From: Bdellovibrionales bacterium
GTDB taxonomy: Bacteria > Bdellovibrionota > Bdellovibrionia > Bdellovibrionales > Bdellovibrionaceae
NCBI GenBank assembly: GCA_005793345.1
Contig: SXSU01000092.1
Location: 47,316-111,315 of the forward strand
Length of the DNA: 64,000 nucleotides
Direction of reading: 5' to 3'
Below the pieces are notes generated by a model, which worked only from the letters and a program-made list of their open reading frames with translations, was not told where the DNA came from and did no database searches. Within the stretch, counting starts at the first letter, position 1. Each line of letters opens with the position of its first letter. This document shows, in pieces, positions 44,163 through 53,387 of this stretch. Made by a program: the position numbers and the translations under genes.

Positions 44163-45260
44163 ATGGAAGGACCTCGTCCCCCTTTAGAATCAGAATACCC
44201 ACTCCTTATTGATTTTTTGAATCTTAAATTGCGTGGAAATTGCCAATGGAGTATCGAAGACGAGTATCCAACGGCCTTAAATCCATCAAATAGAAACAAT
44301 TCTAGGGTAATCATAATTAATGACAAAGTTATCTCACATGCTGTTGTAAAACCCTATGTTGTGAAAACTCCACAATTGGTTGTAAAAGTAGCTGCAATTG
44401 GAAGTGTTGTTACAGACGAGAACTTTAGAGGCCATGGCTACTCAACAAAAGTAATAGAGGATTGTATTGAATTATCCAAAAAGCAAGATTGCATACTTGC
44501 TATTTTATGGACAGATATTTTTGATTTCTATAGGCGACTTGGGTTTGAATTGGTTGGAAATGAAATCAAAATCGAAATTACTAAGCCATTATTAAATTTA
44601 GGAAATACTACTTTTAAAGTTATAAAAGGCCCACAGATTGATCCTCAATTGCTTTTAAATTTATACAATAAACATACAGTCACAAGCTATAGAACAGTTA
44701 TTGATATTCAAAAACTGATAAGAATTCCCAATTCAAATATTTACACGAGCTGGAATGATGAAGGCAAAATGGTCGCCTATGCAATTGAAGGTAAGGGTGA
44801 GGATTTAAAAGGTTATATTCATGAATGGGGTGGAGATGTTAATCCTCTGATGAATTTATTTAATTTTATTTATGAAACAGGTGGAAAAAATAATTTAAAT
44901 ATTATTTCCCCTTCGCATTCGCAAAATTTAATTCAAAAAATGAAACAAGCCGGCGCGACTTGTTCCAGTGGTTATTTGGGTATGATTAAAATATTAAACT
45001 ATGATTTATTTTTTAAAAAAATAAAAAAAGCAGCAAAAATTTATGGAATTAATGATCTAATTTTTGAAAAATCTGAAACAAATTTTAAAGTTGGAGTTGG
45101 TGCTAATGTTTATCACTTGTCTTCCGAAGAAATTATTTTAAAACTGATTTTTGGGCCTCAAAAAAGTTCTGAAATATTTAATTTCGATTCAGAAACTATA
45201 AAGGCTTTTCAGCAAGTATTCCCAATTAAATTTTGGTTATGGGGTTGGGATTCAATTTGA
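44163..45260 (+). CDS. GNAT family N-acetyltransferase
   Basis: ATG 44163 has GGAGG 6 nt upstream and is preferred to the frame extension at 44148. The acetyl-CoA site is visible in AAIGSVVTDENFRGHGYSTK (the R-x-x-G-x-G/A loop as RGHGYS), followed by LAILWTDIFDFYRRLGFELV, a typical GNAT motif B ending. The 365-residue protein has a long C-terminal region (after about 150) that resembles a second, degenerate GNAT or SCP2-like half. Substrate unknown. Confidence 0.82.
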   Translation: MEGPRPPLESEYPLLIDFLNLKLRGNCQWSIEDEYPTALNPSNRNNSRVIIINDKVISHAVVKPYVVKTPQLVVKVAAIGSVVTDENFRGHGYSTKVIEDCIELSKKQDCILAILWTDIFDFYRRLGFELVGNEIKIEITKPLLNLGNTTFKVIKGPQIDPQLLLNLYNKHTVTSYRTVIDIQKLIRIPNSNIYTSWNDEGKMVAYAIEGKGEDLKGYIHEWGGDVNPLMNLFNFIYETGGKNNLNIISPSHSQNLIQKMKQAGATCSSGYLGMIKILNYDLFFKKIKKAAKIYGINDLIFEKSETNFKVGVGANVYHLSSEEIILKLIFGPQKSSEIFNFDSETIKAFQQVFPIKFWLWGWDSI

Positions 45261-45309
45261 TAAATATATTTACAACATCAGAATTTTATAAAGAAAAGAA
45301 ACAAAAGAT

Positions 45310-46263
45310 ATGAAAAAATATGAAATTAATAAAATATTAACAAATGTTGCAGTGGGAATTTTAGTTATATTGTTTAACTTAAGTTGCATGAAGAAAGCTT
45401 CAGATAAAATTGAATATGGTCCTGAAGTATCGAAAGATAAAATGGTTTCTGCGATTCGCAAAATACAAGATGTTAATACGGGACCACTTAATATTTTGCA
45501 GGGTGAGTTTATCCAAAAAGATTCAACACGAGTGATTCGAGGTCGAAGTGTCATTGATATTTTAAAAACTGTAGGACTTACAGTAGTGACAAAAGATGAA
45601 TTATCAAATCAGGTAAAGCTTAGATTAGTAGAAAAACAAATTACCTATGATTTAAACGAAAAAGGTCCCCCAGAAGAAGTTTTAAGAGAGTTTTCAGAAT
45701 GCTTAAATAAAGTAACAGGTAAAGCAGAAGCCTGTGAAGTGCTGCTTCCAACTCCAACTCCTACACCAACGCCTGCACCCACTCCAATTGTGGCACAATA
45801 TTTATCTTCTGACGAAATTCATATTATGAATGACTCTGCGGAAAAAATCCTAAGTTCTGGGTATTTTAAAAATTTACTTTTAAGCCCAACAGCTGATGAA
45901 GACACGGGTGAAGAAACTAAAAAAGTAAAAAAAGTCACTTTTCATAAGCTAATTGAAGTCACTCGAACAGACGATCCACCTCAACTAGTAAAAAATCAAA
46001 CTAACTGTGGTGGTATAGTTAATTGTAAAATAAAGATTAATGAAGTGCAGTTTGATCAAGTGTATTGGTTTACTGATGATACATCTGAAAAAATTCATGT
46101 TAAATTAGTTTCTAGTCCTGATGTCCCCTATTTAGCAAATCCTCTTGAGGATTGCCAACAGGGCTCAGTAGTCGTTCAATCAACCTCTGCAGATCCAAAA
46201 AATCAGCCTAGAGTGCTTGTGACTTTCTGCGAAAGTATTCGCAATTTTCAAAAGGGCGAGTAA
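45310..46263 (+). CDS. Putative lipoprotein with Thr-Pro linker
   Basis: The 317 residues start with a signal sequence and lipobox (ILFNLSC, Cys near 26). The middle holds a proline-threonine run (LLPTPTPTPTPAPTPIV, near residues 145-160) that probably acts as an extended linker between two domains. The C-terminal domain includes NCGGIVNCKI and a second Cys pair. It is likely an envelope protein spanning some distance from the membrane. Family not recognised. The palindromic element begins 10 nt after its stop codon. Confidence 0.6.
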   Translation: MKKYEINKILTNVAVGILVILFNLSCMKKASDKIEYGPEVSKDKMVSAIRKIQDVNTGPLNILQGEFIQKDSTRVIRGRSVIDILKTVGLTVVTKDELSNQVKLRLVEKQITYDLNEKGPPEEVLREFSECLNKVTGKAEACEVLLPTPTPTPTPAPTPIVAQYLSSDEIHIMNDSAEKILSSGYFKNLLLSPTADEDTGEETKKVKKVTFHKLIEVTRTDDPPQLVKNQTNCGGIVNCKIKINEVQFDQVYWFTDDTSEKIHVKLVSSPDVPYLANPLEDCQQGSVVVQSTSADPKNQPRVLVTFCESIRNFQKGE

Positions 46264-46273
46264 GAATACTCAA

Positions 46274-46476
46274 AATAACTGCTCATGATTAAGTCTGATT
46301 GCTCCGCAATTGTATCAGACATAATCATAAGCAGTTATTTTCCTGTTTTTTTGGGGCGATTTTCAATCACCCCGAATTATGAAAATACAAACTAAAGTAT
46401 GTATTTTCATAAAAACTGCTCATGATTAAATCTGATCGCTTCGCGATTGTATCAGACATAATCATAAGCTGTTATT
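46274..46476. repeat. Composite palindromic element, copy 5 (C+B+A+C)
   Basis: This is the most complete copy. Hairpin C (46274-46339, tip ATTGC-TCC-GCAAT) is followed by hairpin B (46353-46373), hairpin A (46378-46411, arms ATGAAAATAC and GTATTTTCAT) and a second hairpin C (46412-46476, tip ATCGC-TTC-GCGAT). Its orientation is opposite to copies 1, 3 and 6. The two C copies differ by matched changes in the tip stem. It separates the lipoprotein gene from elbB. Confidence 0.92.
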
Positions 46477-46513
46477 TTCTTGTTTGTTTTATTTTTTATT
46501 TGAGAGGATTATT

Positions 46514-47176
46514 ATGAGCACAAAAAATATTGCAGTCATTTTATCGGGATGTGGTGGTAAAGACGGCGCAGAAATAACTGAAGCCGTAAGTACTTTAATT
46601 TCATTATCGCAAAATGGAGTCACTTATAAAGTTTTTGCTCCTGATATTGATATTATACCGACCAATCATCTCACTACTAAGTCAATGACTAACGAGAAAA
46701 GAAATTTAATGGTTGAGGCCGCTCGAATATCTCGTGGAGATGTTACCGAAATAGCGGCCTTAAAATCCGATGAATTTGATGCTGTGATTTTTCCTGGAGG
46801 ATTGGGTGCCGCTTTACATTTATCGACCTGGGCCCAACAAGGTGCTGGCTGTAGTGTTTTACCAGAAGTAAAAAGAGTTATTGAGGAGTTTTATAATGCC
46901 AGTAAACCTATCGGAGCAATTTGTATTGCGCCAGTTTTAGTAGCTAAGGTTTTGGGTAAGTATAATATTACAATTACCTTAGGGCAAGATGATAAAGAAG
47001 CGATTAAAGAAGTTCAAAAAACTGGAGCTATCCATGAGGTGTGTCCCGTTGAAGATTATATTACAGATCGTTTAAATAAAGTAATTACGACTCCTGCATA
47101 CATGTGCAAAGCGAAGCCCCATCAAATTTTTAAAGGAATAAGTGGTTTAGTAAAAGAACTGGTTGAAATGGCTTAG
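46514..47176 (+). CDS. elbB: ElbB-like class I glutamine amidotransferase/glyoxalase-like protein
   Basis: The 220 residues match ElbB (isoprenoid biosynthesis protein with amidotransferase-like domain): [59 protein letters not shown] and [15 protein letters not shown] with the nucleophile-position Cys. E. coli ElbB has weak glyoxalase activity, and its physiological role is uncertain. ATG 46514 (after GAGAGGA) is preferred to the extension that begins inside the repeat. ddl follows 18 nt downstream. Confidence 0.9.
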   Translation: MSTKNIAVILSGCGGKDGAEITEAVSTLISLSQNGVTYKVFAPDIDIIPTNHLTTKSMTNEKRNLMVEAARISRGDVTEIAALKSDEFDAVIFPGGLGAALHLSTWAQQGAGCSVLPEVKRVIEEFYNASKPIGAICIAPVLVAKVLGKYNITITLGQDDKEAIKEVQKTGAIHEVCPVEDYITDRLNKVITTPAYMCKAKPHQIFKGISGLVKELVEMA

Positions 47177-47194
47177 TTGAGCTGGGAGAAAGTT

Positions 47195-48307
47195 ATGGAA
47201 GAATCAAATATAAAAAAAGTCGCAGTAGTTTTTGGTGGCCGTTCGGCAGAGCATGAAGTTTCAATTCGTTCGGCAAAAAATATAATTGAAGCTCTAGATA
47301 AAAATTTATTTCAGCCCTTTTTATTTGGAATTAGTCAAACTGGTACGTGGTTTTATTTTTCTTCATTAGAAGAACTTAATAAAAAAGTTGTGATAAAAGA
47401 TGAAGAGGCTAAGAATAAATATCCTACAGTTCAGTTTTCTTGTGAAGATCAAAGGCCAACGTTTCATACGTATTTAAATAATTTTAAAGTGGAATCAATT
47501 TCTATTGATGTTGCATTTCCAATTTTGCACGGTAGTTATGGTGAAGATGGTTGTGTGCAAGGATTATTTCAAATGTTGAATTTACCATTTGTTGGATGTT
47601 CAGTTTTAAGTTCAGCAATTGGTATGGATAAAGAGATAATGAAGAAAATATTTTTGAGTTCAAATATTTTAACCTCGCCTTGGAAAACTTTGTATTCATG
47701 GGATATGTCAAATATCAAATTTGAAGAATTAGCAGAATCGTTAGGTGTACCATTCTTTATTAAACCAGCAAATGCGGGTTCAAGCGTTGGCGTTCATAAA
47801 ATAAAAAGCAAAGAGGATTTTGTAAATCAATTAAAGGATTCATTTTTATATGATTCAAAAGTTATAGCAGAACGGTTTGTTAAAGGTAGAGAAATAGAGT
47901 GTTCTGTAAAAGGATTACAAGAAAATCCACAAGCATCCCTTCCAGGAGAAGTTATTAGTAACCATGAGTTTTATTCATATGAAGCAAAATACCTTGATGA
48001 AAATGGAGCTATAATTAAAATTCCTGCTGATTTAAAAAAAGAGGAAATTATACGTATACAAGTGTTAGCACAAAAGGTTTACCAAGTTCTTTGTTGTTCT
48101 GGATTATCGCGAGTTGATTTTTTTTTAACAGAAGATTCAGAATTATTTGTAAATGAAATAAACACAATGCCAGGATTTACAAATATTAGCATGTACCCAA
48201 AAATGTGGGAAGCTATTGGAATTAAATATTCGCAATTGATTACAGATTTAATTCAAACTGCAGAAAGACAATTTCATAAGGATACAAAATTAAAACGTAC
48301 TTTTTAA
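47195..48307 (+). CDS. ddl: D-alanine--D-alanine ligase
   Basis: Ddl joins two D-Ala for peptidoglycan precursor synthesis. The 370 residues begin [20 protein letters not shown] and contain [58 protein letters not shown], and the C-terminal metal site [20 protein letters not shown]. All ATP-grasp landmarks are present. ATG 47195, with GGGAGA upstream, is chosen over the TTG at 47177. Confidence 0.95.
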   Translation: MEESNIKKVAVVFGGRSAEHEVSIRSAKNIIEALDKNLFQPFLFGISQTGTWFYFSSLEELNKKVVIKDEEAKNKYPTVQFSCEDQRPTFHTYLNNFKVESISIDVAFPILHGSYGEDGCVQGLFQMLNLPFVGCSVLSSAIGMDKEIMKKIFLSSNILTSPWKTLYSWDMSNIKFEELAESLGVPFFIKPANAGSSVGVHKIKSKEDFVNQLKDSFLYDSKVIAERFVKGREIECSVKGLQENPQASLPGEVISNHEFYSYEAKYLDENGAIIKIPADLKKEEIIRIQVLAQKVYQVLCCSGLSRVDFFLTEDSELFVNEINTMPGFTNISMYPKMWEAIGIKYSQLITDLIQTAERQFHKDTKLKRTF

Positions 48308-48398
48308 TATCCAAAAAAACTAGACTTTAGAAATAATTACTTTCGTCGATGAATACCTTAGTCCAGATCTAAACCAGATCTTAGGCGGGAGGTAGGTT

Positions 48399-50165
48399 AT
48401 GATGAAAGCTTTTAAAAATTTAATTCAATATATAATAATTGGAAGTTTTAGCTTACAGACTAAAGCCCAAGATATAAAAATGAGTGGAGACCCAATTAGA
48501 TCATTTTTTATTGAACAAGAAAAATCTGAAAGGGTTAAAGCTAATGGGACATCAAAAGATTTTACCGCACAAATTAATCTTAAAAAGAATCCAATTGGTG
48601 AAATTAAAGGTGGGTTTCCTTTAGAGTGTCAGCCAAGAGCAGTTGAAGATGCATTGTCAAAGCATAATCGAGAAGGGAAAGAATTCGCTTTGCTTACGCA
48701 AAATTTATTTTCACGTTGTGAGAAGTATTGGAATCGACCAGAAAAACCAGGATTATTAGCTATCATAGATTTTATGAACACAATTTATAATATTCATGCC
48801 AATCCTTCAATATCCAGTGAAAGTATTACTCTTAGAGATGGAACAAAACTTACAGCATTCGTAGGAGTTAAAGATAAAGAAACAAAAAGGCCATGGGTAA
48901 TTGTTAAGTGTGGCGTGTTTTGTACCGTGAATGATGGAAGCTCCACTGCAAGCTTTTTAATTAATTTATTTGATCAAGCTCCATTTAATGTAATTTTCTT
49001 AAGTAATAGAACAGGAACAAATTACATTCAAAAAAATGAGTCCCTCACAATGGCTGGTCACTTAGAAGTCCATGATCTTTATGAAGTGGGCCGTTGGTTA
49101 AAAGAAGAGAGTCCATATATTAATACAATTGATTCGATTCATGCTATGGGAATAAGTTTGGGAGGATCTTCTGCATTGATGGTAGACCCAATGGCTGAGG
49201 CTTATGGATATACCGATGAAAAAAAACTTTTTAATTCCGTACTTGCAATTTGTCCTGTTGTAAATATGAAAGAAACAATGGGTGATATGTTTGCTAATAC
49301 ACTCAAGGGTGCCATTTTTTCAAAATACACTTGGAGTCAATTACAAGAATCCGGTCATGCTTTGAAAGAAGCTCAAGAATATTTAAATGTTTCACATCAA
49401 CCCCCAAATTATAAATTTCCTGGGATGATGGCAGATATTGTTTCGCGATACTCCTCGAAGTGGGCACAGGTATCAAAGCAATTTAGAAATTCAAAAGAAA
49501 TTTTTACTCCTGAAGATTTTTGGATCTTTAATCAAATGAAATTCTACAATAAAAAAATTAATACTCCATATTTTGTATGGGCAAGTCGAGATGATTTGAT
49601 TGTGGATAATAATTTGAATACGAAATCATTGTATAATTCCTATGTTTATAAAAATTCGCCCCAGATGGGAATTGTAAATGTTGATCAAGGCAATCATTGT
49701 GGTTTTTCAACTTCTTATGGTTATCCAGTTGTATCTGCAATTATGAAGTCATTTATTTTAAATAATAGTAATGAGTTTGCAATCAGTAAAAAATTAAATC
49801 GTACTAAAGTAAATTTGGGTAAAAATAATTTAGGATACTCTCAAGAGTATGTGAGACATTGGTGGAAGGCTTCAGCCAATCAAGATACAGTAACACTTTA
49901 CTATGAAGTATTTAGACCTTGGGCTGGGATTCAATGTCGATTAGCTGAATATTTTGATGCTCCAATTGAATGCCGTAATACGATATCCAAAAAAATAAAA
50001 TTATCAGAACTTTCATTTTTAGGTTTAGAAATACCGAAGAATGAATCACAAGCTTTAATTTTATCGAGAAAATTAAATGGAAATTTGCGAGTGACAGCAA
50101 ATGGATTACCCATTGAAGGGGGATCTAATGATCCAAATCAAATTGAGTGGTATAGTTATAATTAA
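48399..50165 (+). CDS. Secreted alpha/beta hydrolase
   Basis: A GGAGG lies 6 nt before ATG 48399. The 588-residue product has a signal-like N-terminus (IIIGSFSLQTKAQD). The nucleophile elbow is visible in HAMGISLGGSSALM (G-I-S-L-G), a candidate catalytic Asp in YFVWASRDDLIVDN, and a candidate His in DQGNHCGFSTSYG, in the right order for an alpha/beta hydrolase. It may be an esterase or lipase-like periplasmic enzyme; the substrate is unknown. Only the central part (about 130-460) fits the fold, and the last 120 residues look like an extra domain. Confidence 0.7.
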   Translation: MMKAFKNLIQYIIIGSFSLQTKAQDIKMSGDPIRSFFIEQEKSERVKANGTSKDFTAQINLKKNPIGEIKGGFPLECQPRAVEDALSKHNREGKEFALLTQNLFSRCEKYWNRPEKPGLLAIIDFMNTIYNIHANPSISSESITLRDGTKLTAFVGVKDKETKRPWVIVKCGVFCTVNDGSSTASFLINLFDQAPFNVIFLSNRTGTNYIQKNESLTMAGHLEVHDLYEVGRWLKEESPYINTIDSIHAMGISLGGSSALMVDPMAEAYGYTDEKKLFNSVLAICPVVNMKETMGDMFANTLKGAIFSKYTWSQLQESGHALKEAQEYLNVSHQPPNYKFPGMMADIVSRYSSKWAQVSKQFRNSKEIFTPEDFWIFNQMKFYNKKINTPYFVWASRDDLIVDNNLNTKSLYNSYVYKNSPQMGIVNVDQGNHCGFSTSYGYPVVSAIMKSFILNNSNEFAISKKLNRTKVNLGKNNLGYSQEYVRHWWKASANQDTVTLYYEVFRPWAGIQCRLAEYFDAPIECRNTISKKIKLSELSFLGLEIPKNESQALILSRKLNGNLRVTANGLPIEGGSNDPNQIEWYSYN

Positions 50166-50225
50166 ACCAAGGTCTGTGAATCATTCTTGCATATGAATTT
50201 AAAGTCACGTTATGGGGGAGCGAAT

Positions 50226-50471
50226 ATGCAAGATAATTTTTCAGATGGTCCAAACAATTCAAAATCTGCTGTGCAAAATAATTTAAAGCAATTAGATTTG
50301 CAATTTTCAAAATATGAAGAAGTTTTATCACTTTTGCATAATTGCTCTTTATGTGGATCACAACTAGAATTTGTTTATACTATTGAATTACCGGGATCAT
50401 TAATTCGTGAAGAAGCCAAATGTAATCACTGCGAAATCAGAATTAGAGATAAATTATTTAATATTCAATAG
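50226..50471 (+). CDS. Small zinc-ribbon-like protein
   Basis: ATG 50226 follows GGGGGAG, and the upstream extension has no ribosome-binding site. The 81-residue protein has CSLC and, about 28 residues later, CNHC (LHNCSLCGSQLEF, EEAKCNHCEIRIR), a likely structural zinc site. It is probably cytoplasmic. I do not recognise the family. It may be co-transcribed with the hydrolase gene. Confidence 0.6.
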   Translation: MQDNFSDGPNNSKSAVQNNLKQLDLQFSKYEEVLSLLHNCSLCGSQLEFVYTIELPGSLIREEAKCNHCEIRIRDKLFNIQ

Positions 50472-50520
50472 AAAGTGTCTCATTTTTTTGACTAGACCAA
50501 ATAATTTTGACACTATAAAC

Positions 50521-50696
50521 GCGAGTTCGATACTAAATATTTATTTTAGCTTGTTAATTTTTATAATTCCATCGTCATAACTCAAAAAATTATCTGCGGC
50601 TTATCGCAGAGGATAAGCCTCAATAATTTTAATGAATAATTCCTCGTACTTAAAAAAATTCCCTGCGCTAAAAACAAAATTTATTATCGAACTCGC
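50521..50696. repeat. 176-nt MITE-like element with 30-nt terminal inverted repeats
   Basis: GCGAGTTCGATA at 50521-50532 is exactly complementary to TATCGAACTCGC at 50685-50696, and the similarity extends imperfectly to about 30 nt on each side (through TTTTAGC and GCTAAAA). Inside, GGCTTATC pairs with GATAAGCC, flanked by AAAATTAT and ATAATTTT. The whole could fold into one long branched hairpin. It ends one base before the stop codon of the HIT gene. It is unrelated to modules A, B and C. Confidence 0.7.
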
Positions 50697-50697
50697 T

Positions 50698-51087
50698 TTA
50701 TAACAATTTTTTAATTTTAGATTGCATCTCAAGCATTTCTTCAGAAGATCTTCTTTGTGCTCTTGAAAAGGAAAGTTCAGGTATGCTCCATGCTGGAATT
50801 AAATGGAGATGAAAGTGATTAACTTCGAATCCTGCGATTATAGAACCAACTCGAGGAGCTCCCGAGGCAGTTCTAATTGCAGAACTAATTTTTTTGGCAG
50901 CAGTAAATACAGCAGAGTAATATGGTTCTGGTGTATCAATAAATGAATCCACTTCAACTTTGGGTATTACAAGTGAGTGTCCTAAATTGACTTGATCAAG
51001 AGCGAGTATTGCAAAACAAAACTCATCTTCATAAATTTTATATCCAGGAAGTTCACCATTTAATATCTTAGTAAAAACAGATGCCAT
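50698..51087 (-). CDS. HIT family nucleotide-binding protein
   Basis: The 129 residues contain an N-terminal IYEDEFCFAILAL and the histidine triad VNHFHLHLIPAW (H-F-H-L-H-L). The preceding loop NLGHSLVIPKVEVDSF is also typical. HIT proteins hydrolyse nucleoside phosphoramidates or dinucleotides, and this length fits the Hint branch. The gene lies 9 nt downstream of citrate synthase on the same strand and may be in its operon. Confidence 0.92.
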   Translation of the reverse strand: MASVFTKILNGELPGYKIYEDEFCFAILALDQVNLGHSLVIPKVEVDSFIDTPEPYYSAVFTAAKKISSAIRTASGAPRVGSIIAGFEVNHFHLHLIPAWSIPELSFSRAQRRSSEEMLEMQSKIKKLL

Positions 51088-51096
51088 ATTATTTTT

Positions 51097-52233
51097 CTAT
51101 TTTCTATTTTCTATTGAAGTGTATTTCAAACCTTGGCGACCAATCCAGTGACCACGAGGTCTGTAAATTCGATTATTTGCATATTGCTCAAAGGCATGGG
51201 CAACCCAACCAGAAATTCGCGATACTGCAAAAATTGGAGTATATAAATCTATTGGAATTCCCATACTGTAATAAACAGTGGCTGAATAAAAATCAACATT
51301 TGGTAATAAACCTTTTTCAGCTTGAACAACATCATCCATCATCGCTGACATTTCATACCAATGAGGCTCTCCCATTCTTTGTGTGAGTAGTTGACTCATT
51401 TTTCGCAAAATTGCAGCTCTTGGATCTCCATTTTTATAAACTCTGTGACCAAACCCCATAACTTTTTCTTTGTTTGCAAGTGCATCTTTAACAAAGGCTT
51501 TTGCTTTCTCAAGGGTGCCAATTTTTTTAAGCATTAGCATCACTTGCTCATTGGCGCCACCATGTAATGGGCCTTTAAGGGCACCTATTGCACTTACGAT
51601 GGCTGAGTACATATCGCTGAGTGATGATGCAGTTACTCGAGTCGCAAAAGCGGAACAATTTAATTCATGGTCGGCATGAAGTATTAAACACATATCAAAA
51701 ACTTTAACTAATTCTGCATCTGGTTCTTTACCAGTCATCATATAAAGAAAGTTCCATGCTAAACTTTTTTCGTTTCGTGGATTAATTACGGGTTTATCAT
51801 TTCTAATATTTTCAAATGCTGTAACAAGTGAGCCCATTTTAGCCAAAAGTCGAAGGCCTTTTCGCTTATTTGCTTCTGGGGAGTTATCTTGTGCTTCATT
51901 ATCAAAATGTGCAGCTAAAGAAACTGCAGTTCTTAACCAAGCCATGGGGTGGACATTTTTTGAAGGAATTGTTTTTAAAATATTAACTAATTGTGGATCT
52001 AGAGTCGCATAGGTATTAATTTCTCTATTGAAATCTGCGAGTTCATTTTTTGTTGGAAGTTTATCATTCCAAAGTAAATAAGTAGTCTCTTCAAAAGTAC
52101 TATTTTCGGCAATATCTTCGATTGTGTAACCTCTGTAGCATAATGTTACATCCATAATTGATGAAACAGCAGTTGAACAAGCAACTACTCCTTCTAAACC
52201 CTTATCTAGGGCGCCTTCATAAATTTCAGCCAT
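51097..52233 (-). CDS. gltA: Citrate synthase
   Basis: Citrate synthase condenses acetyl-CoA with oxaloacetate. The 378-residue product has the active-site elements LILHADHELNCSAFATRVTA and GPLHGGANEQVMLML, the signature MGFGHRVYKNGDPRAAILRK, and a late Asp-Phe pair (LPNVDFYSATVYY). At about 380 residues it belongs to the shorter dimeric-type group, like those of Gram-positives and archaea and 2-methylcitrate synthases. An AGGAG box precedes ATG 52233. 2-methylcitrate synthase cannot be excluded by eye. Confidence 0.9.
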   Translation of the reverse strand: MAEIYEGALDKGLEGVVACSTAVSSIMDVTLCYRGYTIEDIAENSTFEETTYLLWNDKLPTKNELADFNREINTYATLDPQLVNILKTIPSKNVHPMAWLRTAVSLAAHFDNEAQDNSPEANKRKGLRLLAKMGSLVTAFENIRNDKPVINPRNEKSLAWNFLYMMTGKEPDAELVKVFDMCLILHADHELNCSAFATRVTASSLSDMYSAIVSAIGALKGPLHGGANEQVMLMLKKIGTLEKAKAFVKDALANKEKVMGFGHRVYKNGDPRAAILRKMSQLLTQRMGEPHWYEMSAMMDDVVQAEKGLLPNVDFYSATVYYSMGIPIDLYTPIFAVSRISGWVAHAFEQYANNRIYRPRGHWIGRQGLKYTSIENRK

Positions 52234-52333
52234 TTTAAACTCCTAATGTCTAATATCTCAGTACTATTTCAGAAAATTATTTTGGTCAGTAAAAAATATA
52301 ATATTATAACACAACAAGGCTATAACACTGCCA

Positions 52334-53224
52334 TTACTTTGCAAGTTTTAAAACCTTTTCTTTTACTTCAGTAACTATTAGAGTGATGTCTTCAGCATTT
52401 TCATTATTTTCAGTAAATTTTTCGATTTGATATAATATTTCATTCCTGAGTTCATGAACACCTGAAGCTGGAGCTTTTAATATCGAGTTGGTAAGTTTAT
52501 CAAGTCCAAATGATTCGCCTGAAATATCCGATGCTTTAAGTAACCCTTGCGAACAAATGACTAAGCGGTCTTTCGGATTTAAGTAAATAGATTGGAGTTG
52601 AATCGGTTCATTAAACTTTTTAGATAGTGCAGCATTTTTTGGTTCAAGAATTTTTAATTTACCCGTTTCACCATTAATAATTATAACAACATTGTCACCC
52701 ACTTGACAAAGATCCATTTGGAAACTTCGGCGGTCAATTACACCATAAAAAATATTAGTTTGATCTTGATCTTGCATTTGGATTTGAATTTCTTTTGCCA
52801 TAGCATCAATAACTTTGTCAGGTGGTAAACCTTTTCGTGCCTCCATTTGTCCTGCTAATTTTAACAATACAGACAAAAACAAGGCTGACATGGCATAGCC
52901 TGAAGAATTACTTAATAAAATTCCGAACTTTAATTTATCTTCATGTTCGAAAATATCAAAATAATTCCCACCTTTTTTAAATCCAGGAATAAATTTTGTA
53001 CTAAACTCCACTCCAGTCATATTTGGATATTCTGTTGGGACAAGTACTTTTTGAATTAAATGGGCAGTTTTTAATTCATGAGAAACTTGTTGAATCATTT
53101 TTTCTAATGTTTTATTAGCTTTGGTTAGTTCAGATTTGTATCTTAAAAGATCCTGTTCTTTTAAGGCCAACTCTTTTTCAAGTTCAATAATTTTTTTTTC
53201 TAAGACATTTAATTTTGAATCCAT
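52334..53224 (-). CDS. SpoIIE/PP2C-type phosphatase homologue with degenerate metal sites
   Basis: Numbered from ATG 53224, residues 1-60 form a Lys/Glu/Leu-rich coiled coil (VLEKKIIELEKELALKEQDL). The rest follows the SpoIIE/RsbU fold: AHLIQKVLVPTEYPNMTGVE, FSTKFIPGFKKGGNYFDIFE, KFGILLSNSSGYAMSALFLS and NAEDITLIVTEV. In active members the second and third blocks read GGD-x-YD and DVSGHG; here they are GGN-x-FD (85-90) and NSSGYA (106-111), so two metal-binding Asp are gone. It may be a pseudophosphatase acting by protein binding. An alternative start lies at 53248. Confidence 0.82.
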   Translation of the reverse strand: MDSKLNVLEKKIIELEKELALKEQDLLRYKSELTKANKTLEKMIQQVSHELKTAHLIQKVLVPTEYPNMTGVEFSTKFIPGFKKGGNYFDIFEHEDKLKFGILLSNSSGYAMSALFLSVLLKLAGQMEARKGLPPDKVIDAMAKEIQIQMQDQDQTNIFYGVIDRRSFQMDLCQVGDNVVIIINGETGKLKILEPKNAALSKKFNEPIQLQSIYLNPKDRLVICSQGLLKASDISGESFGLDKLTNSILKAPASGVHELRNEILYQIEKFTENNENAEDITLIVTEVKEKVLKLAK

Positions 53225-53387
53225 TTTAAGATAATAAATTAAATCCATCAAATTGGAATAAAATTTTGTTTAGTTTTAAGGCTATATTACAAAAGTCCTA
53301 ATTGACATCAAAAAATATGACAATTAGCTTTCTTGTTTATGTACTTAGAACTTAAAAGTTATCTTTTATGATGAAAGGCTAGTTGTT

